Below are positions 11,812 to 22,990 of a DNA stretch of 64,000 bases, one piece after another. The stretch is from contig JBBMOL010000132.1 in assembly GCA_037954665.1 (NCBI GenBank), forward strand, positions 496,001 through 560,000, given 5' to 3'. Source of the DNA: Laguncularia racemosa. Lineage: Eukaryota > Streptophyta > Magnoliopsida > Myrtales > Combretaceae. Each line of letters starts with the position of its first letter. Position 1 is the stretch's first letter. The position numbers and the translations under genes are program-made. The notes beneath the pieces are model-generated. The model was not told the DNA's origin and made no database searches. It worked only from the letters and a program-made list of their open reading frames with translations.

Positions 11812-12339
11812 CTAATAGGGCCTTTGGCCAATGATGTTTCCGGGTGGATAATACTCACACACAATGAAAGTACTCCCGCTGTTGCATATAATTTGAGCAC
11901 ATCCAACCTTAATTGTGCTCCTCCACACAAGCTGTGTGTAGTGCAAGCATTCTTTTCCAGATTGGCACTTATTATCCTTGTAATTGTAGTATGGTTCTTC
12001 GGCCGCCCAGTTGGCAACCGCATCAGTCGGTTTCCAACCCTTTCCCTGTCCCCAGAAGATGTTCTCACCAAATTGGCCATTTGAATGAACAAGTGCACAG
12101 TCTCCTCTCCTCTTGTTGGCATACCACTTAGCATAATTTGCCAAGGATTTGCTCCAATAAAGAGAAGGAAGGTTGTGTTTCTCCCTCACAGCATTGTGAG
12201 CTCTGAGGAATTGAATAAGTACGGTTCTAGGATCTACTACCATCGATCGTCTCGGGATGACAATGGAATGGACCAGGTGTGAATTAAATGACAAAAGGGT
12301 AATCAAGAAAAGACAGGAAAGGAGCCTTCTGATAGCCAT
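11812..12339 (-). CDS. PR1-like: Pathogenesis-related protein 1 (PR-1), CAP superfamily
   Basis: This 175-residue, intron-less secreted CAP protein has the usual length for a basic or acidic plant PR-1. Residues 1-25 form a signal peptide (basic MAIRR, then a Leu/Ile-rich core). The mature part has six cysteines (81, 125, 131, 147, 152, 161), as expected for three disulfides. It also has the CAP cavity residues His48 (AHNAVR), Glu92 (GENIFWG) and His133, CAP signature 1 (HYTQLVW, from 133) and CAP signature 2 (CEYYPPGN, from 161). It ends GQRPY. PR-1 proteins act in the apoplast, bind sterols and are induced by salicylate-linked defence. I chose the start at 12339 because the signal peptide follows directly and a TATA box lies about 65 bases upstream. 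The frame is open further upstream (to 12588), but that part is not PR-1-like. No disruptions are seen. Confidence 0.95.
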   Translation of the reverse strand: MAIRRLLSCLFLITLLSFNSHLVHSIVIPRRSMVVDPRTVLIQFLRAHNAVREKHNLPSLYWSKSLANYAKWYANKRRGDCALVHSNGQFGENIFWGQGKGWKPTDAVANWAAEEPYYNYKDNKCQSGKECLHYTQLVWRSTIKVGCAQIICNSGSTFIVCEYYPPGNIIGQRPY

Positions 12340-12399
12340 TGATGATGCCTGTTTTCTAGCTCCTTTGGTTGTGCATGAATGCACAGGCTTAGGAGATTC

Positions 12400-12411
12400 A
12401 TATATATATAG
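12400..12411 (-). promoter_or_regulatory. TATA box of the PR-1 gene
   Basis: A TATATATATA run sits about 60-70 bases upstream of the PR-1 ATG on the minus strand, a normal distance for a plant gene with a short leader. Confidence 0.6.
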
Positions 12412-13052
12412 ATTCAGTGAACTTTTTGAGTAGTGGCAGTGTTTGAATTCCTTAATAATATAATATGCCACTTTGGCAATGGAGGGCTGCTTGTTAGATG
12501 AATGATAATACACTCCTCCATCATACAACAAAACAAGCATATATATATATTTTAAATCATGACAATTTGCATGAAGAATCTCATTCAATGAATGTTCAAT
12601 TATCTCAAGTTGATTACAGCTGCAAGAATCGTTGAATTATCATATTTGTTTCGGTTTAATATCATTTCTATTGTCTTTCAGGATTTAAACCTGCTAAAGC
12701 CCTCCATATTAGGAAAAAAATGTTCAAAAAGACCTGTATATCAATTTTTACATATTCGTGTTAGGAAAATAATCGAAAGTTATCACTATAACTATCATGT
12801 TTTTAAGTGTTAATCTGTAGATGGCCATCACTGATGAAATTAAGTGACATAACACTCTTATGAGATTTTCCATTTATACAAGGTTTAAGAGAAGGAAAAT
12901 AATGGCGTGTCTCCAACTTTTACGAAATCAGGGAAGGAACTTTTCATATATGGATTTGGTTTATGTAAACCTTATTAAAATAGTGTCCCTACTCGCAAGT
13001 ACTTTACTAAAAAGTCCACATAAATCAAATTGGATCGATATTGGAATTTTTT
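12412..13052. other. Upstream region of PR-1 and spacer
   Basis: This contains the PR-1 promoter-proximal DNA on the minus strand. No other gene is supported. Confidence 0.45.
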
Positions 13053-13331
13053 TCAATCGAAGAGCTTGCTTGTCAAGAATGCCTTGCAAGGACTCATCAT
13101 ACTTTGGGATTAGCATACCCACAAGGAATGGCAAAATTTCAGTGGCTCCACATGAGATATGTTGACCAATAAGGCACAAGTACATATATCTTATGGCCTA
13201 TTTTCGTGGGGAGAGCAGAAGGTTATGAATGTTCGGCATTTTGGTTCCTTAATTGGTGGCTTAAGGCAATGCTCCGGAACATGGACTTGGGAGTTGCATC
13301 ACATGGGATATCAATCATTGTCTGCTTCTGA
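13053..13331 (+). other. Possible decayed coding fragment, unassigned
   Basis: One plus frame is open for about 93 codons apart from a TAA at 13170-13172. The peptide is varied rather than low-complexity (for example ACQECLARTHHTLG and FWFLNWWLKAMLRNMD). The minus strand also has a 74-residue frame (12961-13185). I recognise no family on either strand, so this could be an old exon or chance. Confidence 0.25.
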
Positions 13332-15634
13332 TATTCAACTATCATTTAATAAAATATCTAAGCTTATAATACAAGGAAGAAAGAACATAGAATATACAGA
13401 AATTTTCAACATATTCTTCAAATTCCTTTAATGCTATTTAGCATATGGATCTAGTCAATGAGTCCCAATACACTTATTAAGAATTTAAAAAAGAAACTTG
13501 GAATACTTTTCAATATTGATTACATATTTAAAAATATAATATTTATTTGTTTAATTTCTTAAAAATTGTACCTAAAGCACCATTAATATTTATTTATAAC
13601 ACACATAGCGTGATTACTAAACATCATTCTAATGAGTAGATAACAAGAGTTGATTAGCTACATTATTATAATTTATTTCATTTTCTAAATTCCATATTCT
13701 TTATGCAGTTTTTTAAAGTTCATTCTTGAATTAATGTATGAATTTAATAACCTACTCAATAAGTAATGCCAATTTATATTAACAAATTTTACTGCATTAT
13801 GTACAAAAATTCTCTAAATATTTCATTTATTAGTTTCTAAGCACATGTGACTTCTTTGACAAAACTAATTAAATGTAACATGCATATTTTTATTCCATTT
13901 TGACAGATATATTTATTATGTATTTGCATGGTTATATATTTTTCTACACATTTTTAAATCCATTTATACATAATCTTTTTTCTCTTTTTTGATAGCAAGT
14001 ATAATCCAACTCCGTGGTTGTTTTATGTTTTAAATTTAATTATAATATTACATTTAATTTTTTACATACATTATGTCTGCACGTTTGTTAATTTGTATAA
14101 AGATGCAAGTAAGGGTAATACTTGAGAAACGAGAGGAAAATGGCTACTCTTCTCCCAATCTAGTGAAGCCATAATAACTTGTTGAGATCACCACAACTTA
14201 TACTAAAAGTGACTAAGAATTACCGAAAAAAATAAATCATTTTGCTTTCGATAAAGAGAAGTATTTTTTTTTTCTTTCTCATCTTTGTTTATGTACCTAT
14301 AATTGAATAAAAAGTAGCTTTTATTTACAAATATATTTTTTTCTGCTTATTATTTTGAAACTATTTTGGTGAAACAACTCCCCTGCCTATCTAATCATAA
14401 AGGTTCCCTCATGTCACACCTAAAAAGGGAATTAGAAGTTTTAGCTAAAAGTTATCACGTCACATATATAGCCGTTACAAGATAATTGCCTTACGAGTTA
14501 AAGTCACAAGACTCTAAATAAGTATTTAATCAATTATAACTAATTATATTATATATAATTATATAAATAAAAAAATAACAATGAATTCTCATATTCCATA
14601 GTTGACCAAGATCATACAAAATTAGAATCCCATATTAAAATAGTAAAATTAATTCTATGTTTTACAACTTATACTACCACCTTAAGCTCCTAAAAATATG
14701 ATTACATCTAAATGATCCATTAATGCATATCTTACTCCATTATTCTCAATTCTAATAGCTCTTATCACATCATATCTTATCTCATTTTAAAATTTTGTAA
14801 TTTTCCTACAAAACAATCTATTATGGAATGAGCACACTCCGCAATTTAATGAGAATAGAGTACAACACTTTAATACTATACACGTACAAGTAATTTTAAA
14901 CAAGTTTTCAACCATATGTTATGCATGAACAATTATATAAAATGTAGTTATCATATGCAATCTTCTAGTAACTAATGTAAAGTTTAAGATTTAACACCCC
15001 CCCCTTAACCTTAGGTTAGAGATTTTCATTTATCATCAGTACCTAAATATCCCATCTTACTTAGCTCTCATCTTTTCACTTAATCAATTATCTCAAGTCT
15101 TTTAAAGTCTTAAGCTTCAAGAGCCTTAAATGCACATTAAACACACATAACGTGAAGGATGGGCAAAACCCTTCAAATTGATTTCATCAAAGGCGCAACA
15201 ACCTCTAAATCACTTAGTTTGCCAATGATAAAGCAATAATCCCTAAACAATTACTTTTTGTACATCTTGTAATAATGATGGCCTTCAACTAAATACAATG
15301 TCTCATATAATACATGTTAGATTTTATCTCAGCCTAATATTATTATGTCAATTTAGTTTTAAGGTGATTAACCAAATAAAATAAGGCATACAAGGCAAGC
15401 AAATCATAAAGAAATAAAATTTCACAATAAATCAACATACAAAGTTAGATCATTAACAACATATTTCAACTCAATTACACTAACCATTAAATCAACCAAC
15501 CAAGAAGGCATCCATTGCTCTCATTCTTTAGCAACAACAATGTCACCAAATTGCTTAAGTGTCCAAGCATCTACATTCAGAAGCAAATCAAGGCAACTAA
15601 GCGTACACCAAGTATTTGCATCTAAATACAAAAC
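13332..15634. other. AT-rich intergenic region
   Basis: No gene, RNA gene or clear repeat family was recognised in this 2.3-kb stretch, which ends at the LINE target site. Confidence 0.5.
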
Positions 15635-15651
15635 AAAGGTAACCAAATGTA
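15635..15651. repeat. LINE target-site duplication, left copy
   Basis: The 17 bases AAAGGTAACCAAATGTA are repeated exactly at 20546-20562, flanking the LINE. Confidence 0.85.
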
Positions 15652-15770
15652 AGTTCATTTTAAAAATTTCTCGTTATAAAAAATAAATAAATAAATAACT
15701 CTCTATTGTTTAGTGAGAGAAAATACTCTCTTTTCACTAAAAAAAACACCCTAAGGAACTACTTTCCTTA

Positions 15771-15924
15771 GGGCCCCCAAAAATTTCCACTATTTCTCCC
15801 ACTACTCCCTTTAAACTTTCTCTCCATCCCTTACATCCTCGATTTATAGGGGCCCCCAAAATTTCCACTGTTTCTCCCACTACTCCCTTTTAACTTTCTC
15901 TCCATCCCTTACACCTTGATTTAA
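15771..15924. repeat. 78-bp tandem duplication in the LINE leader
   Basis: Two adjacent copies start GGGCCCCCAAAA (15771 and about 15850) and run through CCACTRTTTCTCCCACTACTCCC to CATCCCTTACA. The copies differ by a few bases and small indels. Confidence 0.9.
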
Positions 15925-16284
15925 AGTGATTTTCTTCCTCCCCCCACCTCCCCATTTGTTCTTTTCTTTTCTCTTCCTCTGTAAGAGGTGTTTCAGCCAA
16001 AAGGTACCTAAGTGATCGTCACACCTTCGGTAGCCACCTCCCTTAAGAATTTCAAATTTAAGAGTCATCTAGGTTGCATGCATTCCTTAAGGCGGTATCT
16101 GGGACTAAACTAGACAAAGGAAAAGAAAAAGTTGTTCTTTCCCTTGATGACCTAAAGCCTACTAACTTAGCTAAAACAAAAGGTCATTTTGGAGCTACAA
16201 GCCTCAAAAAGTAACACCATACTAGACTATGTAGAGTAACATGACTCACAAAAAAAGCCTACCCCTTCTACAAAAGTAAGAAAG

Positions 16285-17160
16285 GTGATGGGAAGTGAGC
16301 AATCCTTTAGTGAAACCATGTTGGAAGCCCTAAATGAAGTTTTAGAGGATATTGAAGTGAAAAATTGCCGAAAAGACCATAATACATCCTCTATTGCCGA
16401 CCTATCCCCTAGCCTCTATACTTCACCATAGCCTAGAATGTTTACAGAAGCATGTGCACCGCAACCTAACTCCCTCACACTAGAGTTCAACCTACTATTC
16501 ATACCACCTATTCACTGAGGAGTGGTCTCGAGAGTGAAAATGCCAATAGTTGTGGAGGAAGAGGGAGCAAAATACTGAGAATCCACACTTGTAGGCTATT
16601 TCCTAGGTCGAAATATGCCTTATTCCTTAGTCTAAACAATTGCCATGCGCTTGTGGAAAGATTATGGTTTCATTGGCACTATAGTAAACAACGAAGGCTT
16701 CTTTCACTTCAAGTTTGCAAAAGATAAGGACTCAACTCCTATTATGGCAAAGCCTTGGTATTTTGCACAAAGACTCCTTATATTGCAGAAGTGGCATCGT
16801 GGGTTGTCTCTAAGAAAAAACCCAGTCGACAACCATACCGATGTGGACCCTGTTTTCACAAGTTCCATGCAAATTTCTTAACCTAAAAGGCTTAAGCCAT
16901 ATTGCAAGTGGAGTTAGCATACTTTTGAAGGTTAACACACAAACAACCTATAGAGAGTGGGGTAACCAAGAAAGAATCCTAATAGAGTTAGATGTGAAAG
17001 AAGACTTAGTGAGCCAAGTCATAGTTGAAAGAGCAAATGGTTCTCTTGCAATGATCCCATGTAAAGTACCCATGGTTGCCTAAATGTTGTTCCTTATGCA
17101 AAGCCTTTAGACACAACTACAATAACATCCCCAAGGTGTACAATTAGACTAGTACTAAGA
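16285..17160 (+). pseudogene. LINE ORF1 remnant (gag-like, DUF4283 and zinc knuckle)
   Basis: ORF1 proteins bind the element RNA. The stretch 16560-16830 carries LVGYFLG, MRLWKDYG, FFHFKF and the AKPWYFAQRLLILQKWHRG block typical of DUF4283. Near 17070-17140, in another frame, PWLPKCCSLCKAF followed by RHN retains part of a Cys-Cys-His zinc knuckle, with the last Cys not evident. Several frameshifts and stops separate the blocks. Confidence 0.75.
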
Positions 17161-17189
17161 ACTTAAGTGCTAAAAAGAAGAATGGGTGA

Positions 17190-20100
17190 GAGTGGGCAAA
17201 CTTGTCATCAATGATCCCAACACTTTCAGCCACACTAGGGATGATGCTTGGCGATGTTAATGTAACTAAGATTGTACATGAGTGGAAAGGAGGTAGAGAA
17301 AGACTAACATCGGCTATAGTGGATTTTCAAAATTTATTAGATGAAGCTGGGTTAGTAGATGTACGTTATATGGGTGACTTCTTTACATGGTTAAATAAAA
17401 CAAGTGGACAAGCCAGTGTTTTCAAAACTTAATAGAATGTTAGTGAATCATACTTGGTTAACCACTTACCCAAGAACTCAATCTTCATTCGTCTCCCCTA
17501 TTATCTCCAATCACTCTATGGCTATAGCCCACTTGGATTTTGGCACAAATCGCAAACACTATCCCCTTAAATTCTTTAAGTTTTGGATAAAACAAGAAGA
17601 TTTTAAAGGGATAGCCTTAAACTTATGGAACGGGGGTATCTAAGGCTAAGTATGATCCAAATTGTTGAAAGGTTAACAATGTTCAAGGCGAAGTTGAGAG
17701 AATTAAACAAATTGACCTTCTTAAATATTTCCTCTTGGGTGAATGAAACTAAAGCCAAATTAAGCACATTACAAACATCCTTAGCCATAGGGTAATGCAT
17801 CATGGTTTGAAGAGGAACATAATGCACATAATATAAAGACTATTTCCTCTTTAGGAGCACAAAAGAATCTTTCTTCAAGCAAAAATCTTGAGTCAAATGG
17901 CTCAAGCTTGGAGATAAGAACACAACTTTCTTCCATAAAGCCATGATAAATTGCCATAATAGAAGTGCAATATAGTGCATTCAATGGGAGGATGAAAGTG
18001 TGGCTAAGGGAGATAAATAGGTTAAATAGGAAGTGGTAGGTTTCTTTCAAAAGCTCCACCATGATAACACCCACCAACCACATTTAGATGAAGTAAATGA
18101 TTATGTTACTTAGAAGCCAACAGGAGATCAAATTGCTAATCTTGAAGCTCCATGCTTTGATGATGAAATCCACCTAGCTTTCTTCACCCAAGCGAATGAC
18201 AAAGCAGCTAGACTGGATTGTTACACAACCAAGTTTTTGAAAGATTTCTAGGATCTAATTGGTCAAGACATAATAGCTGAAGTACATGAGTTTTTCACAT
18301 CAAGGAAATTGTTAAAAGAGGTGAATTGTACAGTTATATCACTAGTACCAAAGGTTGCAAACCCATCTAAGTTGAATGATTTTTGTCTAATTACATGTTG
18401 TAATGTGTTATATAAAGCCACTTCTAAGATATTAGCCACAAGCATGAAGAGAGTCTTACCTTCCCTCATAGGTGAGGAACAGGTGGCTCTTGTACCTAGT
18501 TGAAGAATAGTAGATAACATCTTCCTTGCACAATAGCTAATGTTTGGCTACCACGAACAATTAGGATTCCCTAGATGTGCTCTTAACATGGAGATCCAAA
18601 AAGCCTATGATACAATAAATTGGAGTTTCATCATGGAAATAATGTACCATGTGCGCGTCCCTATCCATTTTTGCACTTTGATCCACTAATGTATTTCTAC
18701 AACAAAGTGCTTCATAAACATAAATGGTGGGCTAACAGGTTTTTTCTCAAATAAGAGGGGACTTCGTTAAAGAGATCCTATATCACCTTATATCTTTATT
18801 CTAAGGATGGACGTGTTATTGGGAATACTATGTAAATTGGTTACAAACCTCCAATTTTCTTTTCACTAGAGGTGCAAAAATGAGAAAATAACCCACATTT
18901 GTTTTGCGGATGACCTATTGTTATTTTGCAAGGGAAACATTGCATCTACCAAATGCATTCAAGACACTCTACAATTATTTAATGCTATGTCAAGATTGAC
19001 CACAAATGAATGGAAAAGCAATATCTTCTTGTGTAATGTAAACCAATGGGATAAGCAAGGCATGTCGAATCTCGTACACTTTAAGGAAGGAGAACTACCA
19101 GCTCACTACCTAGAAGTGCCACTAATATCCACTAAGCATAAGAAACAGGATTGTATAGCTCTTTAAGAGCAAATTATGACAAGGTTATTGAGGTGAACAA
19201 CAAAATTTTTATCATTTGGGGGCCAGTTACAACTTATCAAGTTTGTTCTATTCCCCATGCAAGTGTTTTGGAGCTCGACTTTCCTTCTACCTAAATCTAT
19301 TATCCTATAAATTGAATAGAAACTCTAGAACTTCTTGTGGATTGGAAGGTCGAATATCTCTAGTCAAGCTAAAGTAAGATAAGATGTTGTTTGAAGCCTA
19401 AAATAGAGTGGGGGATTAGGAATTCCAAAATTGGATGTGTGGAACAAGGCCACTTAAATCCAGAATATTTGGTACTTGTGTAGAGGAGGTTGGAGAGGAT
19501 TATGGGTAGATTGGATACATTCAACCTACCTTAAAGGGAAGAGTTTTTGGAATGTGTAGGCGCTAACCTAGTGTTCATGGAATTAAAAGAATTTACTAAA
19601 GTTTTGTCGTCTTGTTTGGATGCAATTCATGCGAGAAGTGAAGATGGTCTATTCATTTCACTTTTGTCAAATTATTGGCTACCAATAGGGCCACTTGACA
19701 ATAACCTTAGTGCTTGAGAGATTATGTCTTCAAGTCTTGATAAAAGTGCATGACTTTATTTTTTATTGGATGGTTCTACATGAAGATTGTCAAAATGAGA
19801 CTTTTAGACAACTTTCAACATCCCGAGTAGTTTAACACCTGATCATACCCAATTAGATATTTTCACATGGAAGAATGCTCACTCTGGTGGCTATTCTATT
19901 AAGTCAAGATATGAATTCCTTGCACTAGCTACTCTCTTTATGCCTTAGAGCAAAGTGGTTTGGAGCCCCAACATGCCTTCTTTCTATGGCTAGCATGGAT
20001 AGGGAAACTCCAAACTTTAGACAAAATGTCTATTTAGGGACTAGTATCATCTACCACTTGCTACCTATGTTCTCAAGGTCATGAAGATCATTCCCACTCT

Positions 20101-20370
20101 TCTTTAATTGCCCCTTTTCCTCTAAAGTTTAGGCTCTAGTGTGTGAAATATTAGAATGCCTACTTTCTTTTCTATCATGGTAGGGAGTTACATCCAACCT
20201 CACTACAATAGCTTCATCTAGAGATCCCAAGATTAAGAAGCAGAAAGCTTCCTTAGTTGCAACTGTATATTGTATACGGAGAGCTCGTAATCAAATTCGT
20301 ATTGGACAATTGTGTTCTAACTCAAGCTCTCTTGTTGACCAAATTATAGCTTACTCTAAGCTTTCTTGAA
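17190..20370 (+). pseudogene. LINE ORF2 remnant (endonuclease, reverse transcriptase, zf-RVT)
   Basis: The endonuclease C-terminal part lies at 17230-17640: MLGDVNVTKI for the LGDFN motif, MGDFFTWLNK for the G-x-x-FTW-N motif, then a degraded S-N-H for the catalytic SDH near 17506. Reverse transcriptase blocks follow: NCTVISLVPK (18320), NMEIQKAYDTINW (18590) and FADD (18902-18913), the catalytic motif. A zf-RVT-like region with SKVVW and a Leu/Thr-rich stretch lies at 19860-20100. Many stops interrupt it; several look like TGG or CAA/CAG codons changed by one transition. It cannot produce an active enzyme. Confidence 0.8.
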
Positions 20371-20545
20371 ATCTCTATTTTAGCCTTCTCTTGTTTTCTA
20401 CGGTGTTTTTGTATACTTTATCTTAGTATAGAGTAGTTGTGCATATCTTCCTATCAATTAACAATTGTATATTCTTCCTTATATAAATAAATAAATTATT
20501 TACACCCACCCCTTGTCTCTCTCTCCCCCCCCCCCCCCACAAAAA

Positions 20546-20562
20546 AAAGGTAACCAAATGTA
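20546..20562. repeat. LINE target-site duplication, right copy
   Basis: Identical over 17 bases to 15635-15651 and directly after the A-rich LINE end. Confidence 0.85.
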
Positions 20563-21105
20563 CACCCTTCTAACATCCTCAACTGATCTCACCACATCAA
20601 TCATTTATTCCATTTTTCAATTATCAAACCCCCAAAATCCATATAAGAACACAAGCATTTTCATGTGTATACACACATATATATTACTTAACCCTATTTA
20701 TATATATAACATAGTGAGGTGAAAAATGGTTTTATTCAATTAAGCATTTTCTAAGTTTTTAAGCTTATGCATATATATGTGTGTACATAATTAGATATCC
20801 ATATATTTTTGCATATAAATATGGCTTATTAAATATATATATATTAATCTAGCTAAAGGAATAAGTTTGCAAAACATATTATCTTACAAAGATACAAGGT
20901 GCAAAAGAATATATTTATTAGTTTTAAAAGATGAAAATTTGTACTTTGTGATTTTATATAATTATATGTATAAATATATATATACATATTGGGTGAAAAT
21001 AGTTTTGTTCAAGAATATATGCATGTTCGTAAATAGATTTCTATATGTGTACATAATGATATAGTTTGTCCCAAAATATGTATATATATATATATACACT
21101 AACTT
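20563..21105. other. AT-rich spacer between LINE and copia element
   Basis: Mostly TATATA-type sequence. No gene is supported. Confidence 0.55.
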
Positions 21106-21110
21106 ATATG
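21106..21110. repeat. Copia TSD, left (ATATG)
   Basis: The five bases before the 5' LTR match the five bases after the 3' LTR (32875-32879). Confidence 0.85.
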
Positions 21111-21554
21111 TGTTGGTTATTCTCTCCTATTTAATTGGAAACAAATAACCGTAAGATATGGTCCATGAATCTCATAATATTAGGAATAATATTATCCTAC
21201 TAAATCAGGAACAATAAATCCCACTAAATCAGGAACAATAAATCCCACTATATCAGGAAAGATATGTTCCAAATAATTCCTAATTTGTGGAACAACTCAT
21301 TGATGGAATGAGTTATAAATAGGAATACTACGGGGTCCCTAATCCTGCTCACTACTACAGAAAATACACCATCTATATTGAGTGAGTTAAGGTTTAGAAG
21401 CACCAACCGTAACTGAGACGCAAAACCATTCTCCACCGAACAGGACACCTATTTGCTTTGTAATGGCTGGAGGTATGTAAAGGATCTATTTTTGCTTCCG
21501 CTGCTGCATATGATTAAGCAGTATTTAATAAAGTTTTTTTTTAATAAGTTTACA
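21111..21554 (+). repeat. Copia 5' LTR
   Basis: 444 bp, TG...CA ends, TATAAATA near 21313. It has two tandem copies of a 24-bp unit (AATCAGGAACAATAAATCCC...) at 21203 and 21227; the 3' LTR has one, which accounts for the length difference. Confidence 0.95.
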
Positions 21555-21556
21555 TT

Positions 21557-21568
21557 TGGTATCAGAGC
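21557..21568 (+). other. Copia primer binding site (initiator tRNA-Met)
   Basis: TGGTATCAGAGC lies two bases after the 5' LTR and is complementary to the 3' end of plant initiator tRNA-Met. Confidence 0.9.
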
Positions 21569-22181
21569 TTATTAACGCCTCTACCTTGCCCTGTTAAATT
21601 CTGTGGAGTTTGGCTTTGGTTTTAATTTGTCTGCTTAGCGGTGTTTTTAATTTTCTGGTGTTGATGGAGATTAGAAATCGTTAAGTGATGAAATTTTATT
21701 TTTCATGGCCTTTAATGCTGTTTGGGTGCGAAAATAACCTTGTAACATGTTCAACTTTTAGTTTTCCTTAGCATACTGGCACATCCTTTCCATGGATGAG
21801 CATTTTCAAATATGGTTAAAATAATGTCTCGTGAGCAATTAAAAATTTTGATCTATATGTACTTGTTGTTGCAAGGTGTAAGTATGACATTTAACTAAAT
21901 AATTTTATATTGAAATTGTTTGTATTTGTCATTGAGTGAAATTTATTAAGGGGAATTAATTCCTTTAGTATGCTATGAACTTAATTTGTGATGTTGCATG
22001 CTTATATTATTTTTAAGTGTATAATTTATGGTTTGTCATTATACATGAAATGTTGATTAGACAATATAAGTATATTAGAATTAAATTCATAGTATATTGC
22101 TTATGATCTTTGATATACACGTGGAAATAAATAAATGTACACGTCTGTCATCTGGCATGTACACGGCTGTGCATTCTGGTC

Positions 22182-22441
22182 GTGTAAGCTTCTGGAAACA
22201 TATCTGATGTAACACACGGTCGTGTCCCCTAGCCGTGCCTGGAGCCGTGTATGTTTCTAGGAGAGAGTTTGACAGGACACACGGCCGTGCCTCTTGGCCG
22301 TGTAAGAAACCGTGTATGTTTCTGGGAGAGAGTCTGACAGGACACACGACCGTGCCTCTTGGCCGTGTAAGAAACCGTGTATGTTTCTGAGAGAGATCTT
22401 GACAAAACACATGGCCGTGCCTCCTGGCCATGTATGTGGCC
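22182..22441 (+). repeat. Four 65-bp tandem repeats in the copia leader
   Basis: Units begin at 22182, 22247, 22312 and 22377, exactly 65 bases apart. Each contains GTGTATGTTTCT (GTGTAAGCTTCT in the first) and short palindromic CACGGCCGTG-like words. They lie in the untranslated leader before gag. Confidence 0.9.
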
Positions 22442-22710
22442 GTGTAGTTTTCTAGCCTACGATGTCCGCATCAGTTTTATGCAATGATTTAGCCTAAGGA
22501 TTTAGTTAATGATTAAGTGATCCATATAATTTTAATGATTAGGGAGTAGCCACAGCATCCTTAATTGATTAAAATTATATATTAAAGATTATTTAGGATC
22601 ACATATTAGAAGTAAACATTGTGTGTGATTGATTAGATAAAATATCAAATTATATTTTCTAATTTACCCACAGGAATTAGAAAAGGGAACATAATTTGAT
22701 AGTTTTATTA

Positions 22711-22990
22711 TAAGTCTTAAGATAAATCTAATTGAATTAGAACTTTAGCCCACATGCAAGTTTTATGTCACTAGATTCATATTCTATCATGATAGTAAGT
22801 CTTAAGATGAATCTGATTGAATTAGAACTTTAGCCCACATGCAAGTTTTATGTCACTAGATTCATATTCTATCATGAATTTACATTTGATAGTTTTATTG
22901 TAAGCCTTAAGATGAATCTAACTGAATCAAAACTTTAGCCCACAGGCAAGTTTTATGTCACTAGATTCATATTCTTTCATGATTTTACAT
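22711..22990 (+). repeat. Three diverged tandem repeats in the copia leader
   Basis: Copies start at 22711, 22796 and 22901 with TAAGTCTTAAGATRAATCT and include GCCCACATGCAAGTTTTATG and CACTAGATTCATATTCT. Spacing is 85 and 105 bases because of an extra segment before copy 3. Confidence 0.9.

Larger units (their letters stand above)
15652..20545 (+). mobile_element. L1-type LINE (non-LTR retrotransposon), near full length, defective
   Basis: This 4.9-kb element lies between 17-bp direct repeats and has the order expected of a plant L1: a 5' leader (15652-16260), ORF1 with a DUF4283-like domain and zinc knuckle, ORF2 with endonuclease, reverse transcriptase and zf-RVT region, a 3' tail, and a short A-rich end (ACAAAAAAAA at 20539-20548) next to the right repeat. 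Both ORFs are broken many times. A poly-C run (20525-20538) sits in the 3' tail. The presence of both ends argues against the 5' truncation common in LINEs. Confidence 0.85.

Noticed and set aside
11824..12282. Plus-strand frames opposite the PR-1 gene
   Set aside because: They are shadows of a clearly recognisable PR-1 on the minus strand.
12340..12588. Upstream in-frame extension of PR-1
   Set aside because: The extra 83 residues would bury the signal peptide, and the TATA box lies inside the extension.
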